From the NCBI RefSeq assembly GCF_002261425.1, contig NZ_NEVJ01000003.1, positions 186,001 through 250,000 of the forward strand: 64,000 nucleotides of DNA. Reading direction: 5' to 3'. The notes under the pieces were generated by a model. It searched no databases. It was given only the letters and a program-made list of their open reading frames with translations, and had not been told where the DNA came from. The stretch is from Bordetella genomosp. 9. Its GTDB lineage: Bacteria > Pseudomonadota > Gammaproteobacteria > Burkholderiales > Burkholderiaceae_B. Position numbers and translations under genes: made by a program. This document shows positions 1 to 10,139 of the stretch, piece after piece. The stretch's first letter is position 1; every line of letters starts with the position of its first letter.

Positions 1-877
1 CGCTAGGCGCCATTTATGCCCTGATCGCCATCGGCTACACGATGGTCTACGGCATTATCGGCATGATCAACTTCGCGCACGGCGAGATCTACATGATCGG
101 CGCCTACGTCGGCCTGGTGACGCTGACGGCGATCGGCACGCAAAGCGGCGCGCCGGTGCCCTTGATGGTCGCCGCCATGCTGATCGCGGCGATGGCCGTC
201 ACCGGCGTCTACGGCTTTGCCGTGGAACGGGTGGCGTACAGGCCCTTGCGCAGCAGTCCGCGCCTGGTGGCGCTGATCTCGGCGATCGGCATGTCGATCT
301 TCCTGCAGAACTGGGTGGCGCTGGGGCAGGGCGCGCGCGACATGGCGGTGCCGAACATCATCTTCGGCGCCATCAGTTTCACGATGGGGGACAAGTTCGA
401 CGTCACCATTCCGTACTCGCGCGTCATGATCATCGTGGTGACGGTGGTGCTGATGATCGCGTTGTCGCTGTTCATCAAGTATTCGCGCATGGGCCGTGCG
501 TCGCGCGCGTGCTCGCAGGACATGCACATGGCGAACCTGCTGGGCATCGACACCAACCGCGTCATTTCCTTCACCTTCGTGCTGGGCGCGGTGCTGGCGG
601 CGGTGGGCGGCGTGCTGATCGCGGTGACGATCGGCAAGCTGAACCCCTTCATCGGCTTCATCGTCGGGATCAAGGCGTTCACGGCCGCCGTGCTGGGCGG
701 GATCGGCAGCATTCCGGGCGCCATGCTGGGCGGCGCCTTGCTGGGCCTGGTGGAAACCTTCGCCGCGGCTTATATCTCGTCGCAGTACAAGGACATCATC
801 GCTTTTCTGCTGCTCGTGCTGATCCTGCTGTTCCGCCCCACCGGTCTGTTGGGCAAACCCGAGGTGGAAAAAGTCTG

Positions 878-878
<1 letters not shown>
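1..878 (+). CDS. livH: Branched-chain amino acid ABC transporter permease LivH (5' end missing)
   Basis: Inner-membrane permease of a Liv/HAAT ABC importer. The reading frame is open from base 3 and the first visible codons already read [20 protein letters not shown], the conserved first helix of LivH, so the true start lies upstream of the window. [13 protein letters not shown], the conserved stretch after that helix, follows, and the C-terminus ends in the usual [11 protein letters not shown] motif. The TGA overlaps the ATG of livM by one base, so the two are translationally coupled. Whether the substrate is leucine-type amino acids or another short acid or amide cannot be told from the permease. 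Confidence 0.95.
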
Positions 879-2106
<1,228 letters not shown>

Positions 2107-2110
<4 letters not shown>

Positions 2111-2874
2111 GCGACGTGCTATTGAAGGTATCCGGGCTGTGCATGCGATTCGGCGGCCTGCTGGCGGTCGATCACGTGGAGTTCGACGTCAAGAGCGACG
2201 AGGTGTTCGCCATCATCGGTCCCAACGGCGCCGGCAAGACGACCGTCTTCAACTGCGTGGGCGGCTTCTACAAGCCGACGGAAGGCGACATCCTGATGGA
2301 TGGCCAGCGCATCACGGGCCTGTCCAGCCACATGGTGGCGCGCCATGGCCTGGTGCGCACGTTCCAGAACGTGCGGCTGTTCAAGCAGCTGACGGTGCTC
2401 GAAAACCTGCTGGTGGCGCAGCACACCCAGGTGGAGACGCGCTTGCTGCCGGGGCTGCTGAAACTGAAGTCCTATCGGCAGTCGGAAGCGGACGCGCTGT
2501 CGCGCGCGGCGCAGTGGCTGGATTTCATGGGCCTGCGGCAGTATGCCAACCGCGAAGCCGGCAACCTGGCCTATGGCCACCAGCGCCGGCTGGAGATCGC
2601 CCGCTGCATGATCACCAAGCCGCGCCTGTTGATGCTGGACGAGCCCGCGGCCGGCCTGAACCCGCAGGAAAAGCAGGACCTGCAAAGGCTGATCGATCGC
2701 CTGCGCCGCGAGTTCGGCGTCGCGGTGCTGCTGATCGAGCACGACATGAGCCTGATCATGGGAATTTCCGACCGCATACTCGTCATGGAGCACGGCAAGC
2801 CCATCATGACCGGCACGCCGCAGGCGGTGCGCAGCGATGAGCGCGTCATCAAGGCGTATCTGGGAGAAGAGTAA
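2107..2874 (+). CDS. livG: Branched-chain amino acid ABC transporter ATP-binding protein LivG
   Basis: Cytoplasmic ATPase of the Liv importer, 255 aa. The start is the ATG at 2107 in the ATGA overlap with livM; in-frame codons upstream lie inside livM. Walker A is GPNGAGKTT near residue 40. The LivG-type RTFQNVRLF follows, with a variant ABC signature ([13 protein letters not shown]) and Walker [14 protein letters not shown]. The C-terminal extension ending in KAYLGEE is typical of LivG rather than LivF. The stop overlaps the livF start by one base. Confidence 0.95.
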
Positions 2875-3575
2875 TGCTGAAGTTGGACAACGTGCACACC
2901 TACTACGGGGCGATCCAGGCGCTGAACGGTGTGTCCGTGGAAGTGAACCAGGGCGAGATCGTGACGCTGATCGGCGCCAATGGCGCCGGCAAGACGACGC
3001 TGCTGATGACGGTGTGCGGCAACCCGCGCGCGCGGTCCGGCAGCATCACGTTCGAAGGCCAGGACATCACCAACAAGGAAACCTCGCGCATCATGCGCAG
3101 CGGCATCGCGATCTCGCCCGAAGGGCGGCGCGTGTTCAAGGACCTGACGGTGGCGGAAAACCTGATGATGGGCGGGTTCTTTTCGAAGCGGGCCGAGATC
3201 CAGCAGGGGCTGGAGTACGTCTACGAGCTGTTCCCGCGGTTGAAGGAGCGCGCCGAACAGCGCGCCGGCACCATGTCCGGCGGCGAGCAGCAGATGCTGG
3301 CGATCGGCCGCGCGCTGATGACCCGGCCGCGCCTGCTGCTGCTGGACGAACCCACCCTGGGGCTGGCGCCGCTGATCATCGCGCAGATCTTCGACATCAT
3401 CCGCACCATCCGCCAGCAGGGCGTGACGGTGTTCCTGGTGGAGCAGAACGCCAACAAGGCCCTGGGCGTGGCGGATCGCGGCTACGTACTGGAAAACGGC
3501 CGCGTCGTGCTGCAGGACACCGGCGCCAACCTGCTCGCCAACGCGGACGTGCGCAAGGCCTACCTGGGCGGTTGA
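2874..3575 (+). CDS. livF: Branched-chain amino acid ABC transporter ATP-binding protein LivF
   Basis: Second ATPase of the Liv importer, 233 aa, the family's usual length. Walker A is GANGAGKTT (about residue 36), followed by SPEGRRVF, the signature [16 protein letters not shown], Walker B LLLLDEPTLGLAP and the terminal RKAYLGG. It is the last gene of the operon in this direction. Its final 16 bases overlap tail-to-tail with the racemase-family gene on the minus strand, so transcription converges here with no room for a separate terminator. Confidence 0.95.
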   Translation: MLKLDNVHTYYGAIQALNGVSVEVNQGEIVTLIGANGAGKTTLLMTVCGNPRARSGSITFEGQDITNKETSRIMRSGIAISPEGRRVFKDLTVAENLMMGGFFSKRAEIQQGLEYVYELFPRLKERAEQRAGTMSGGEQQMLAIGRALMTRPRLLLLDEPTLGLAPLIIAQIFDIIRTIRQQGVTVFLVEQNANKALGVADRGYVLENGRVVLQDTGANLLANADVRKAYLGG

Positions 3576-4303
3576 GGCTGCTTCGCGGTGTCGGCCTGAT
3601 AGCGCTGGATGACCGCCAGCGCCAGGGCGTCGATGGAGTCGGTCATGGGGACGTCGAACTCCTGGCGGCGGTCGTGCGGGATGGCCAGTGGGAGTTCGGT
3701 GCAGCCCAGGGCCACGGCGACGGCGCCGCGCGATTCCAGCAGGCGCACGCAGGCCGCGGCGGGTTCGTAGGCTTCGGCCAGGCGGTTGGCCTTGACGGCC
3801 AGGATGGACTTCGTGCAATAGGCGACCTGCTCGTCCTCGCTGGGGACGATGCACTCGTAGCCATGGCGCTCCAGCGTGCGCTGATACAGCCCCAGCCGCA
3901 GGGTGGCTTCAGTGCCCATCAGCCCGATCCTGCCTTCGCGTATGCCGCGGCGGCGCAGGTCTTCCACCACCGATTCGATGATGTGCAGCACCGGCGCTTG
4001 CGAGGCCTGCACCATCTGGTCGTACCACAGGTGCGCGGTATTGCAGGGAATGGCGATCAGGCGCGCGCCGCTGCCGTTCAGGAAGCGGATGCCGCGCAGC
4101 AGATAAGGCAGGGGATCTTCGCCGCCGCGCGTGGCGGCCGTGCGGTCCGGTACGCGCGGATCGTTCAGCAGGACCGCGGGAATGTGGTCCTGGTCGCGGT
4201 CGGCCGGCATCAGGGCGGCCAGGCGCAAGGCGAAGGCGGCGCCGGCCATGGGCCCCATGCCGCCCAGGATGCCCAGGTAACAGCCGGGATGCGCATCGTT
4301 CAC
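3560..4303 (-). CDS. Aspartate/glutamate racemase family protein
   Basis: Predicted amino-acid racemase of the Asp/Glu/hydantoin racemase superfamily, 247 aa. Both catalytic cysteines sit in their usual motifs: PCNTAHLWYD near residue 90 and GCTELPL near residue 200. LGILGGMGPMA at the N-terminus is the substrate-loop motif. The start is a GTG that overlaps the stop of the upstream deacylase as GTGA, giving VNDAHPGCYLG; an in-frame extension upstream lies inside that gene. Coupling to a D-aminoacylase and a Liv importer suggests a role in interconverting freed D-amino acids. That is inference from context. Confidence 0.88.
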   Translation of the reverse strand: MNDAHPGCYLGILGGMGPMAGAAFALRLAALMPADRDQDHIPAVLLNDPRVPDRTAATRGGEDPLPYLLRGIRFLNGSGARLIAIPCNTAHLWYDQMVQASQAPVLHIIESVVEDLRRRGIREGRIGLMGTEATLRLGLYQRTLERHGYECIVPSEDEQVAYCTKSILAVKANRLAEAYEPAAACVRLLESRGAVAVALGCTELPLAIPHDRRQEFDVPMTDSIDALALAVIQRYQADTAKQPQPPR

Positions 4304-5748
4304 TGCAGGGACTCCGGATTCCGTGTGGGGGTCAGCACTTGGCCGGGGCGTTCGGTGCCGGCGGCGCCGTCCTTCCAGACCCGGCGGCCGTTGACCCATA
4401 CGCCCTGGATACCCTGGCTGACCTGGATCGGCTGTTCGAACGTCGCCCGGTCGGATACGCGGTCCGCGTCGAACAGCACCAGGTCGGCATAATAGCCCGG
4501 CTGCAGCAGTCCGCGTTCGGCGACGCCGTAGTTGCGGGCGGCCTGGCCGGTCATCTTGTGGATGGCCTGTTCCAGGGACAGCAACGATTGCTCGCGCACG
4601 AGCGTGCGCAGGACGTTGGTGAAGGTGCCCCATTGCCGGGGGTGCGGATGCGGATCGAAGGGCAGGCCGTCGGAGCCCACCATCGCCAGCGGATGGGTCA
4701 GGATGCGCTTGACGTCCTGCTCGTCGAGCAGGAAATAGATGGCCCCGGCGGGGGACAGTTTTTGCAGCGTTTCCTCCTCGGTGAGCCCCAGTTCGCGCAT
4801 CACGTCAGCAAAATCGCGGCCCTTGGCTTCCGGATAGCCCTTGGACCAGGTGATCATGGTCCGGCGCGAGATGCGCACGCGGTCCAGGCGCAGCATGGTG
4901 GACGTGGCGGGGTAGGGGTGGCAGTCCAGGCAGACCGGCTGCATGGCGCCGGCACGCTCCATCAGCGCCAGGGTTTCGGCCGATCGGCCATGGTTTTTCT
5001 CGCCGGCCAGCTTGTGGTGGGAGAAGACCACCAGGCAATCCAGGGCCTTGCCGATCGCCAGCGCTTCTTCCATGGCGGTGACGATGTGATCGGCTTCGTC
5101 GCGCAGATGGGTGGCGTACAGGCCGCCGCAGGCGCGGATGGGCGCGCCCACTGCGATGATTTCGTCGGTGGGGGCGTGCGCGGCGGGGGGATAGAAGGTG
5201 CCGGTGGACATGCCGAAGGCGCCGGCGGCCATGGCCTCTTCCATCATCGCGCGCATGGCGTCGATTTCCGCGCCGGTGGCGGGACGGCCGGTGTCGGCCA
5301 TGGCGGCGACACGCAGGGTGGTATGGCCGACCAGCGGGATGACGTTGACCGCGGCGGGCGCCTCGCGCAGCGCATCCAGCCAGGCGGCGAAGGTCTTGAA
5401 GCGGAACAGCGACGGCGGTCCCAGCAGGTCCAGCGGCTGCGGGATCTGCCCGGCCACCAGCGGCGCGAGGCTGACGCCGCAGTTGCCGGTGACCACGGTG
5501 GTGATGCCCTGGGAAACCTTGGGCGTCATGTCGGGATGCGCCAGCAGATAGCCGTCGTCGTGGGTGTGCGAGTCGATGAAACCGGGCGCGAGCACCCGAC
5601 CCCGCGCGTCGACGGCCGGCACGTCGGCGGCGTCGAAGCTGCCGATGCCGGCGATGCGTTCCCCGGCGATGGCGACGTCGGCGGTATAGCGTTGCTTACC
5701 GGTGCCGTCGATGACGGTGGCATTACGCAGGATCAGGTCGGCGTTCAT
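4300..5748 (-). CDS. N-acyl-D-amino-acid deacylase (D-aminoacylase), amidohydrolase family
   Basis: Zinc-dependent hydrolase that removes the acyl group from N-acyl-D-amino acids, 482 aa, the usual family length. The ATG at 5748 has GGAG upstream and gives MNADLILRNATVIDGTG; an upstream in-frame start would run into the intergenic hairpin. Visible metal and active-site motifs are DSHTHDD, the TTVVTGNCGVSLAPL cysteine loop, HLRDEADH, FSHHKLAGEKNHG and MVGSDGLP. The stop overlaps the racemase-family start. Together with the upstream Bug receptor it looks like a uptake-deacylation-racemisation unit for D-amino acid derivatives. Confidence 0.92.
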   Translation of the reverse strand: MNADLILRNATVIDGTGKQRYTADVAIAGERIAGIGSFDAADVPAVDARGRVLAPGFIDSHTHDDGYLLAHPDMTPKVSQGITTVVTGNCGVSLAPLVAGQIPQPLDLLGPPSLFRFKTFAAWLDALREAPAAVNVIPLVGHTTLRVAAMADTGRPATGAEIDAMRAMMEEAMAAGAFGMSTGTFYPPAAHAPTDEIIAVGAPIRACGGLYATHLRDEADHIVTAMEEALAIGKALDCLVVFSHHKLAGEKNHGRSAETLALMERAGAMQPVCLDCHPYPATSTMLRLDRVRISRRTMITWSKGYPEAKGRDFADVMRELGLTEEETLQKLSPAGAIYFLLDEQDVKRILTHPLAMVGSDGLPFDPHPHPRQWGTFTNVLRTLVREQSLLSLEQAIHKMTGQAARNYGVAERGLLQPGYYADLVLFDADRVSDRATFEQPIQVSQGIQGVWVNGRRVWKDGAAGTERPGQVLTPTRNPESLQ

Positions 5749-5757
5749 ATCGTTGCT

Positions 5758-5782
5758 CCAGCGCTTCGGGGGCTTCGCCCCC
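5758..5782 (-). repeat. Intergenic hairpin and partial copy of a dispersed repeat
   Basis: Lies in the 35-base gap between the Bug receptor stop and the deacylase start. GGGGGC-TTC-GCCCCC (5768-5782) is a perfect six-base-pair stem. On the minus strand the 15-mer CCCCCGAAGCGCTGG (5758-5772) is identical to part of the 84-base tandem repeat at 25347-25512, so this looks like a fragment of a dispersed intergenic element. There is no T-run, so a simple intrinsic terminator is unlikely, although the hairpin could lower read-through or stabilise the upstream message. Confidence 0.7.
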
Positions 5783-5783
5783 T

Positions 5784-6770
5784 TCAGTCGAGTTTCTCTA
5801 TGTGGGCGGTCTCGATGATTTCCTGCCACTTCGCCGTTTCGCTATCGATCAGCTTCTTGAAGTCTTCCGGCGTGCCGCCGGCCGGCACGGCGCCCAGGGT
5901 GGCCAGGCCTTCGCGGACTTCCGGCGCCTTCAAGGCCTGGTTGATGTCGGCGTTGATCTTGGCGACCACCTCCGGCGGCGTGCCGTGCGGCGCGACCACG
6001 CCGCCCCAGGCCACGGTTTCATAGCCCTTCAGGCCGGCCTCGTCCAGCGTGGGGATCTCGGGCAGCAGGTCCAGGCGCTTCAGGCTGCTGACGCCCAGGG
6101 CGCGCACCTTGCCGCTCTTGACCAGCGGCACGGCTTCGGAAGAGTTGGCGAACAGATAGTCGATGCGGCCGCCCAGCAGGTCCTGGATGGCGGCCGGACC
6201 GCCGTTGTAGGGAATGAACATCACGTCGATCTTCGCCATGCTCTTGAACAGCTCGCCACCCATGTGGCCCGTCGTGCCCACGCCGGGCGCGCCGTAGGAC
6301 AGCTTGCCGGGGTTCTTGCGGGCCAGGTCGATCAGCTCCTGCACGCTATGGGCGGGCGAATCGGCCGGCACGACCAGCACGTTGTACAGGTCCATCATGT
6401 GTACGACAGGCACCAGGTCCTTGTCCACGTCGTACGGCAGCTTCTTGAACAGCGAGCGGTTTACCGCCAGCGTGTTGATGTTGCCGTAGCCGATGGTGTA
6501 GCCGTCCGGCGCGGCGCGCTTGACCAGGTTGATGCCGATATTGCCGGCCGCCCCGGGGCGGTTTTCGATGACCAGGGTCCCGCCGGTCTGCTTGGCCACC
6601 TGTGCGGTGACCAGTCGCGACAGCACGTCCGGCGAACCGCCGGCGGCCGACGGCACGATGAACGTGACGGGATGGTCGGGCCAGTTGGCGCCCGCGGCGG
6701 ACGCGCTGCCGGCGATGGCGATCAGGGCCGTGGCGGCGGCCCAGCGGCGGAACTGCTGGATGGTGGACAT
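5784..6770 (-). CDS. Bug/TctC family tripartite-tricarboxylate receptor protein
   Basis: Periplasmic solute-binding protein, 328 aa. The ATG at 6770 has GGGGAAC upstream and gives a Sec signal peptide (ALIAIAGSASA, cleavage near residue 26). The mature protein begins NWPDHPVTFIVPSAAGG, the Bug first-strand motif, followed by VVENRPGAAGNIG-type and YGAPGVGTTGHMGGELF motifs that line the ligand pocket. No tctAB membrane genes are nearby, as is common for orphan Bug receptors in Bordetella-like genomes. Location before a D-aminoacylase suggests an acylated amino acid ligand; this is inference. Confidence 0.93.
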   Translation of the reverse strand: MSTIQQFRRWAAATALIAIAGSASAAGANWPDHPVTFIVPSAAGGSPDVLSRLVTAQVAKQTGGTLVIENRPGAAGNIGINLVKRAAPDGYTIGYGNINTLAVNRSLFKKLPYDVDKDLVPVVHMMDLYNVLVVPADSPAHSVQELIDLARKNPGKLSYGAPGVGTTGHMGGELFKSMAKIDVMFIPYNGGPAAIQDLLGGRIDYLFANSSEAVPLVKSGKVRALGVSSLKRLDLLPEIPTLDEAGLKGYETVAWGGVVAPHGTPPEVVAKINADINQALKAPEVREGLATLGAVPAGGTPEDFKKLIDSETAKWQEIIETAHIEKLD

Positions 6771-6880
6771 TGTCCGTTCCCCTTGCTTGGTTTGAGTGGC
6801 TGCTGTCGTGCGACCCGGGGGCGGGCGGGGCCGCCGTCCGGATCGAAGCGGGGAAGGTACCACCGGCCCCGCGCCGCCCG

Positions 6881-6909
6881 CATATCAAAAAATATGGAAA
6901 ACCTATAAT
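6881..6909. promoter_or_regulatory. Divergent Bug/LysR promoter region with dyad and -10 hexamer
   Basis: The 210-base gap between the Bug receptor and the LysR gene contains an AT-rich patch unlike its surroundings. CATAT-CAAAAA-ATATG (6881-6896) is an inverted repeat, and a perfect TATAAT follows at 6904-6909 pointing toward the LysR gene. No good -35 is visible. The arrangement fits autoregulation by the LysR protein at a shared operator; that is inference. Confidence 0.45.
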
Positions 6910-6980
6910 CGCGAGTTATCCAGGACTCCTTACATACCGGCCCACGGCGCGTACGCGCCGGGCCGCCAGAGGCTCAACCC

Positions 6981-7967
6981 GTGTCGCCATCCCGTGACGA
7001 CGGCGCGCCGGACGCCGGTTCGCGCGGCGACTCCGGCGGCGCCCGACCGCCGCTGAACCTGCGCCAGATCGAGGTTTTCCGCGCCATCATGCTGTCCGGC
7101 TCCATCAGCGGCGCCGGCCGCATGCTGCACGTGTCGCAGCCGGCCATCAGCCGCGTGCTGGCCCTGATGGAAAACCGCCTGCGCTATCCGCTGTTCGAAC
7201 GGTCGCGCAGCCGCCTGACCCCCACCGCGGAGGCGCGGCGCCTGTACGCCGAAGTGGAACAGGTGTACGGCGGCATCCAGCGCGTCAACGAACTCGCGAC
7301 TACCCTGGGCGAGGCCGGCGCCGGCATGCTTCGAGTGGTGTCCAGCGCCAGCTACGGCCAGCGCATGGTGCCCATGGCCCTGCGCGCCCTGCGGGCGGCA
7401 CGGGCGCGCGTCCGCGTCGATTACCGCACCGCGACCTTCGACGAACTCGCCGGCTATTTCCTGGGCGGCCATGCGGATATCGCCGTTTCCATGCGCCCGC
7501 CGGATCATCCCAACCTGGCGGCGGTCGAACTGGGCAGCGCGGAAGTCGTGTGCATCCTGCCGCCCGGCCATGCCTTGGCCAGCCGCGCGGTGGTGCGCGC
7601 GCGGGATTTCGCGTCGGTGGACTGGATCGGCTATCCCTCGGAAGCGCCGCTGGGCCGCGTGTTGACGCAGTTCTTCGACGGCGCGCCCGACCGTGCGGCG
7701 GCGGTGGAAGTGCATTCGCCCGTCCTGGCGGCCGCGTTCGTGCAGCAGGGCCTGGGTCCCGCCCTGGTGGACGCCTGGTGCGTCGGCCCGGAACTGCGCC
7801 GTTCCGTCGCCGTGCGGCCTATCGAGCCGGCGGGCAGGGTGGGCATCTGGGCCACCCACTCCACCATGCAGCCCTTGCCGCTGATGGCGCATCGTTTCCT
7901 GGAGGTGCTGCGCGCCGTGATCGCCGCCGAGCCGGCGCCGGTGTCCAGCGATCCGGTTACGTCCTGA
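6981..7967 (+). CDS. LysR family transcriptional regulator
   Basis: DNA-binding regulator, 328 aa. It starts at a GTG at 6981. A 25-residue Gly/Asp/Pro-rich N-terminal tail precedes the winged helix-turn-helix (LNLRQIEVFRAIMLSGSISGAG through SQPAISRVLALMENRL). A substrate-binding domain follows (residues 110-310), with VVCILPPGHALA typical of the effector pocket. It is divergent from the Bug receptor and deacylase genes and is the probable regulator of that operon. Family assignment is firm; the effector is unknown. Confidence 0.93.
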   Translation: MSPSRDDGAPDAGSRGDSGGARPPLNLRQIEVFRAIMLSGSISGAGRMLHVSQPAISRVLALMENRLRYPLFERSRSRLTPTAEARRLYAEVEQVYGGIQRVNELATTLGEAGAGMLRVVSSASYGQRMVPMALRALRAARARVRVDYRTATFDELAGYFLGGHADIAVSMRPPDHPNLAAVELGSAEVVCILPPGHALASRAVVRARDFASVDWIGYPSEAPLGRVLTQFFDGAPDRAAAVEVHSPVLAAAFVQQGLGPALVDAWCVGPELRRSVAVRPIEPAGRVGIWATHSTMQPLPLMAHRFLEVLRAVIAAEPAPVSSDPVTS

Positions 7968-8055
7968 TGCCTCCGCCGCCCCGGCGCGGGTGTACATTGG
8001 CCGCAGCATCGCCGCCACGCGGACCGCGGGGGGAAACTCGCAGGGGAGCGCCGCC

Positions 8056-8694
8056 ATGACGCACTACGAATTGATCGGTTCGCGGGGCTGCGGCTCGGCC
8101 ATCGTCGAAGCCGCATTGCGCCTGTCGGGCCTGGACGCTCGCATCACCGACATTCCTTATCTCAAGCCCGGACCGGGCCGCGACCGCCTGCTGGGACTCA
8201 ATCCGCTGGGGCAGGTGCCCGTGCTGATCCTGCCTGGCGGCGCGGTGATGACCGAAAGCGCCGCCATGATCCTGCATCTGAACGAAGCCGCGCCGCATGC
8301 CAACCTGGTGCCGGCGGCGGGGGGCCTGCCGCGCGCGCGGTTCTTCGAAATGCTGGTGCGGCTGGGGGCCGCGGTGTATCCGACCTTCACCTATGGCGAC
8401 GATCCGGCGCGCTGGACCGGCGAAGGCGAAGCGGCGCAAAAGCTGCGCGCGGCCACCGACGACCGCCGGGAATTGCTCTGGCGCTCCATCGAGGAACAGG
8501 TCGGCGAACCACACGTGCTGGGCGAGCAGTTGACCGCGCTGGACCTTTATGTGGCCGTCATGACGCACTGGCGTCCCCGGCGCGCATGGTTCGACGAGCA
8601 TTGTCCGCGCCTGGCCGCGGCGGCGGACCAGGCGGCGGGGCATGCCCGCGTCCGCGACGTGCTGCACCGGCATTTCTCCGGCGCCGGGGATTGA
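8056..8694 (+). CDS. Glutathione S-transferase family protein
   Basis: Cytoplasmic thiol transferase-like protein, 212 aa. The start at 8056 follows a clear AGGGGAG ribosome site; an earlier in-frame ATG would overlap non-conserved sequence. The N-terminal thioredoxin fold carries the GSH-binding signature QVPVL (residues 53-57) and TESAA (66-70), and the C-terminal helical domain has the N-capping motif LTALDLYVAV. The usual catalytic Ser/Cys position falls in GSRGCGSA near residues 8-15, so Cys12 or Ser9 may serve. The substrate cannot be predicted. Confidence 0.88.
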   Translation: MTHYELIGSRGCGSAIVEAALRLSGLDARITDIPYLKPGPGRDRLLGLNPLGQVPVLILPGGAVMTESAAMILHLNEAAPHANLVPAAGGLPRARFFEMLVRLGAAVYPTFTYGDDPARWTGEGEAAQKLRAATDDRRELLWRSIEEQVGEPHVLGEQLTALDLYVAVMTHWRPRRAWFDEHCPRLAAAADQAAGHARVRDVLHRHFSGAGD

Positions 8695-8839
8695 TCGGCG
8701 GCAGCCGCCGGGCCTTGCTTTCAACGGCGGCAATTGGACAGAGGCCTGGTTTCGGCCTACTGTAATGCCTGCGTCGCGCCGTCTTTTTCGTCCGGAGATG
8801 TCTTCGGGCCGGTCGCCACGCTACGCAAGCCGCTCCCCC

Positions 8840-10114
8840 ATGACTTCGCCATCGATCAAGCGCGACGTGCCGCATGGCGCGGATGCGCCGCCGCGCCATA
8901 CGCGCGGCACGCCGGGTTACCGCAACACCAACTGGGCGCTGTTCGCCGCCGGCTTTTCCACCTTTTCATTGATGTACTGCGTGCAGCCGTTGCTGCCGCT
9001 GTTCGCCGACCACTTCGGCATTACTCCCACCCAGAGCAGCCTGTCGCTGTCGCTCACCACCGGGCTGCTGGCGGTGGCGATCTTCATCGTCGGGTTCTGG
9101 TCCAGCCGCCTGCCGCGCAAGGGCGTCATGGCCGTGTCGCTGTTCGCGTCCGGCATCCTGACCCTGGCGGTGGCCCTGACGCCGACCTGGCATGCGCTGC
9201 TGACCGTGCGGGCCCTGCAGGGGCTGGTCCTGGGCGGCGTGCCGGCCGTCGCCATGGCCTACCTGGCCGAAGAGGTCGCGCCATCGGACCTGGGGTTCGC
9301 CATGGGGCTGTACATCGGCGGCAGCGCCTTCGGCGGCATGGCGGGGCGGGTGATGACCGGCCTGCTGGCCGACTATTTCGACTGGCGCATCGCCATGATG
9401 GCGGTGGGCGTGCTGGGCATAGGCTCGGCGGTGCTGTTCGTGATGAGCCTGCCGGCGTCGCGGCATTTCACGCCGCAGCGGGGCGGCGGCTGGGGGGCGG
9501 CGCGCGACGGCATCATGACCCATCTGGTCGACGTCAATCTGCTGTCCCTGTTCGCCTTGGCCTTCCTGTTGATGGGCGGCTTCGTCACGATCTACAACTA
9601 CGCGGGCTTTCGCCTGCTGGCGCCGCCTTTTTCGCTGAGCCAGGCGGCCATCAGCGCGATCTTCGCGGTCTATGTAGTGGGGATATTCGCATCGGCCCTG
9701 TTCGGCCGGCTGGCCGACCGCCACGGGCGCGGGGCCATGCTGTGCCTGGGCGTGGGCACGATGCTGCTGGGCATCCTGCTGACCTTGTCGTCCGCGCTGG
9801 CGGTGGTGGTGGCGGGGGTGATCCTGGCGACGTTCGGGTTCTTCGCCGCGCACGCGGTGGCCAGCGGCTGGGTGGGCCAGCTGGCGCGCGGCTACAAGGC
9901 GCAGGCGGCGTCGCTGTATCTGCTGGCCTACTACCTGGGTTCCAGCGTGTTGGGCTCGGTCGGCGGAACCTGCTGGGAATGGGCGGGGTGGAAAGGCGTG
10001 GCGGGCCTGATCGGCACGTTCCTGGTGCTGGGCCTGGCGCTGTCATGGCGTCTTTACGTGGTGCTCGGCGCGCGGCCGGCGCAGGCGCCGGCGTCCGCGA
10101 CCAAGGCCCGGTAA
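8840..10114 (+). CDS. MFS transporter, YnfM-like exporter
   Basis: Twelve-helix major facilitator, 424 aa from the chosen ATG at 8840. ATGs at 8798 and further upstream are in frame, but none has a convincing ribosome site, so the start is uncertain by up to 66 codons. Family features are YCVQPLLPLFADHF in helix 1, VRALQGLVLGGVPAVAMAYLAEE in helix 4 and FGRLADRHGRG in the central loop, closest in pattern to the YnfM group of drug or sugar efflux permeases. It converges on the EamA gene, 25 bases apart. Confidence 0.88.
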   Translation: MTSPSIKRDVPHGADAPPRHTRGTPGYRNTNWALFAAGFSTFSLMYCVQPLLPLFADHFGITPTQSSLSLSLTTGLLAVAIFIVGFWSSRLPRKGVMAVSLFASGILTLAVALTPTWHALLTVRALQGLVLGGVPAVAMAYLAEEVAPSDLGFAMGLYIGGSAFGGMAGRVMTGLLADYFDWRIAMMAVGVLGIGSAVLFVMSLPASRHFTPQRGGGWGAARDGIMTHLVDVNLLSLFALAFLLMGGFVTIYNYAGFRLLAPPFSLSQAAISAIFAVYVVGIFASALFGRLADRHGRGAMLCLGVGTMLLGILLTLSSALAVVVAGVILATFGFFAAHAVASGWVGQLARGYKAQAASLYLLAYYLGSSVLGSVGGTCWEWAGWKGVAGLIGTFLVLGLALSWRLYVVLGARPAQAPASATKAR

Positions 10115-10139
10115 CCCCGTGCCGCCGGCGCCGCGGCGG

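Noticed and set aside
5768..5782. Intrinsic terminator after the Bug receptor
   Set aside because: The hairpin has no T-run on either strand and the next gene starts within 20 bases, so it fits a repeat fragment better.
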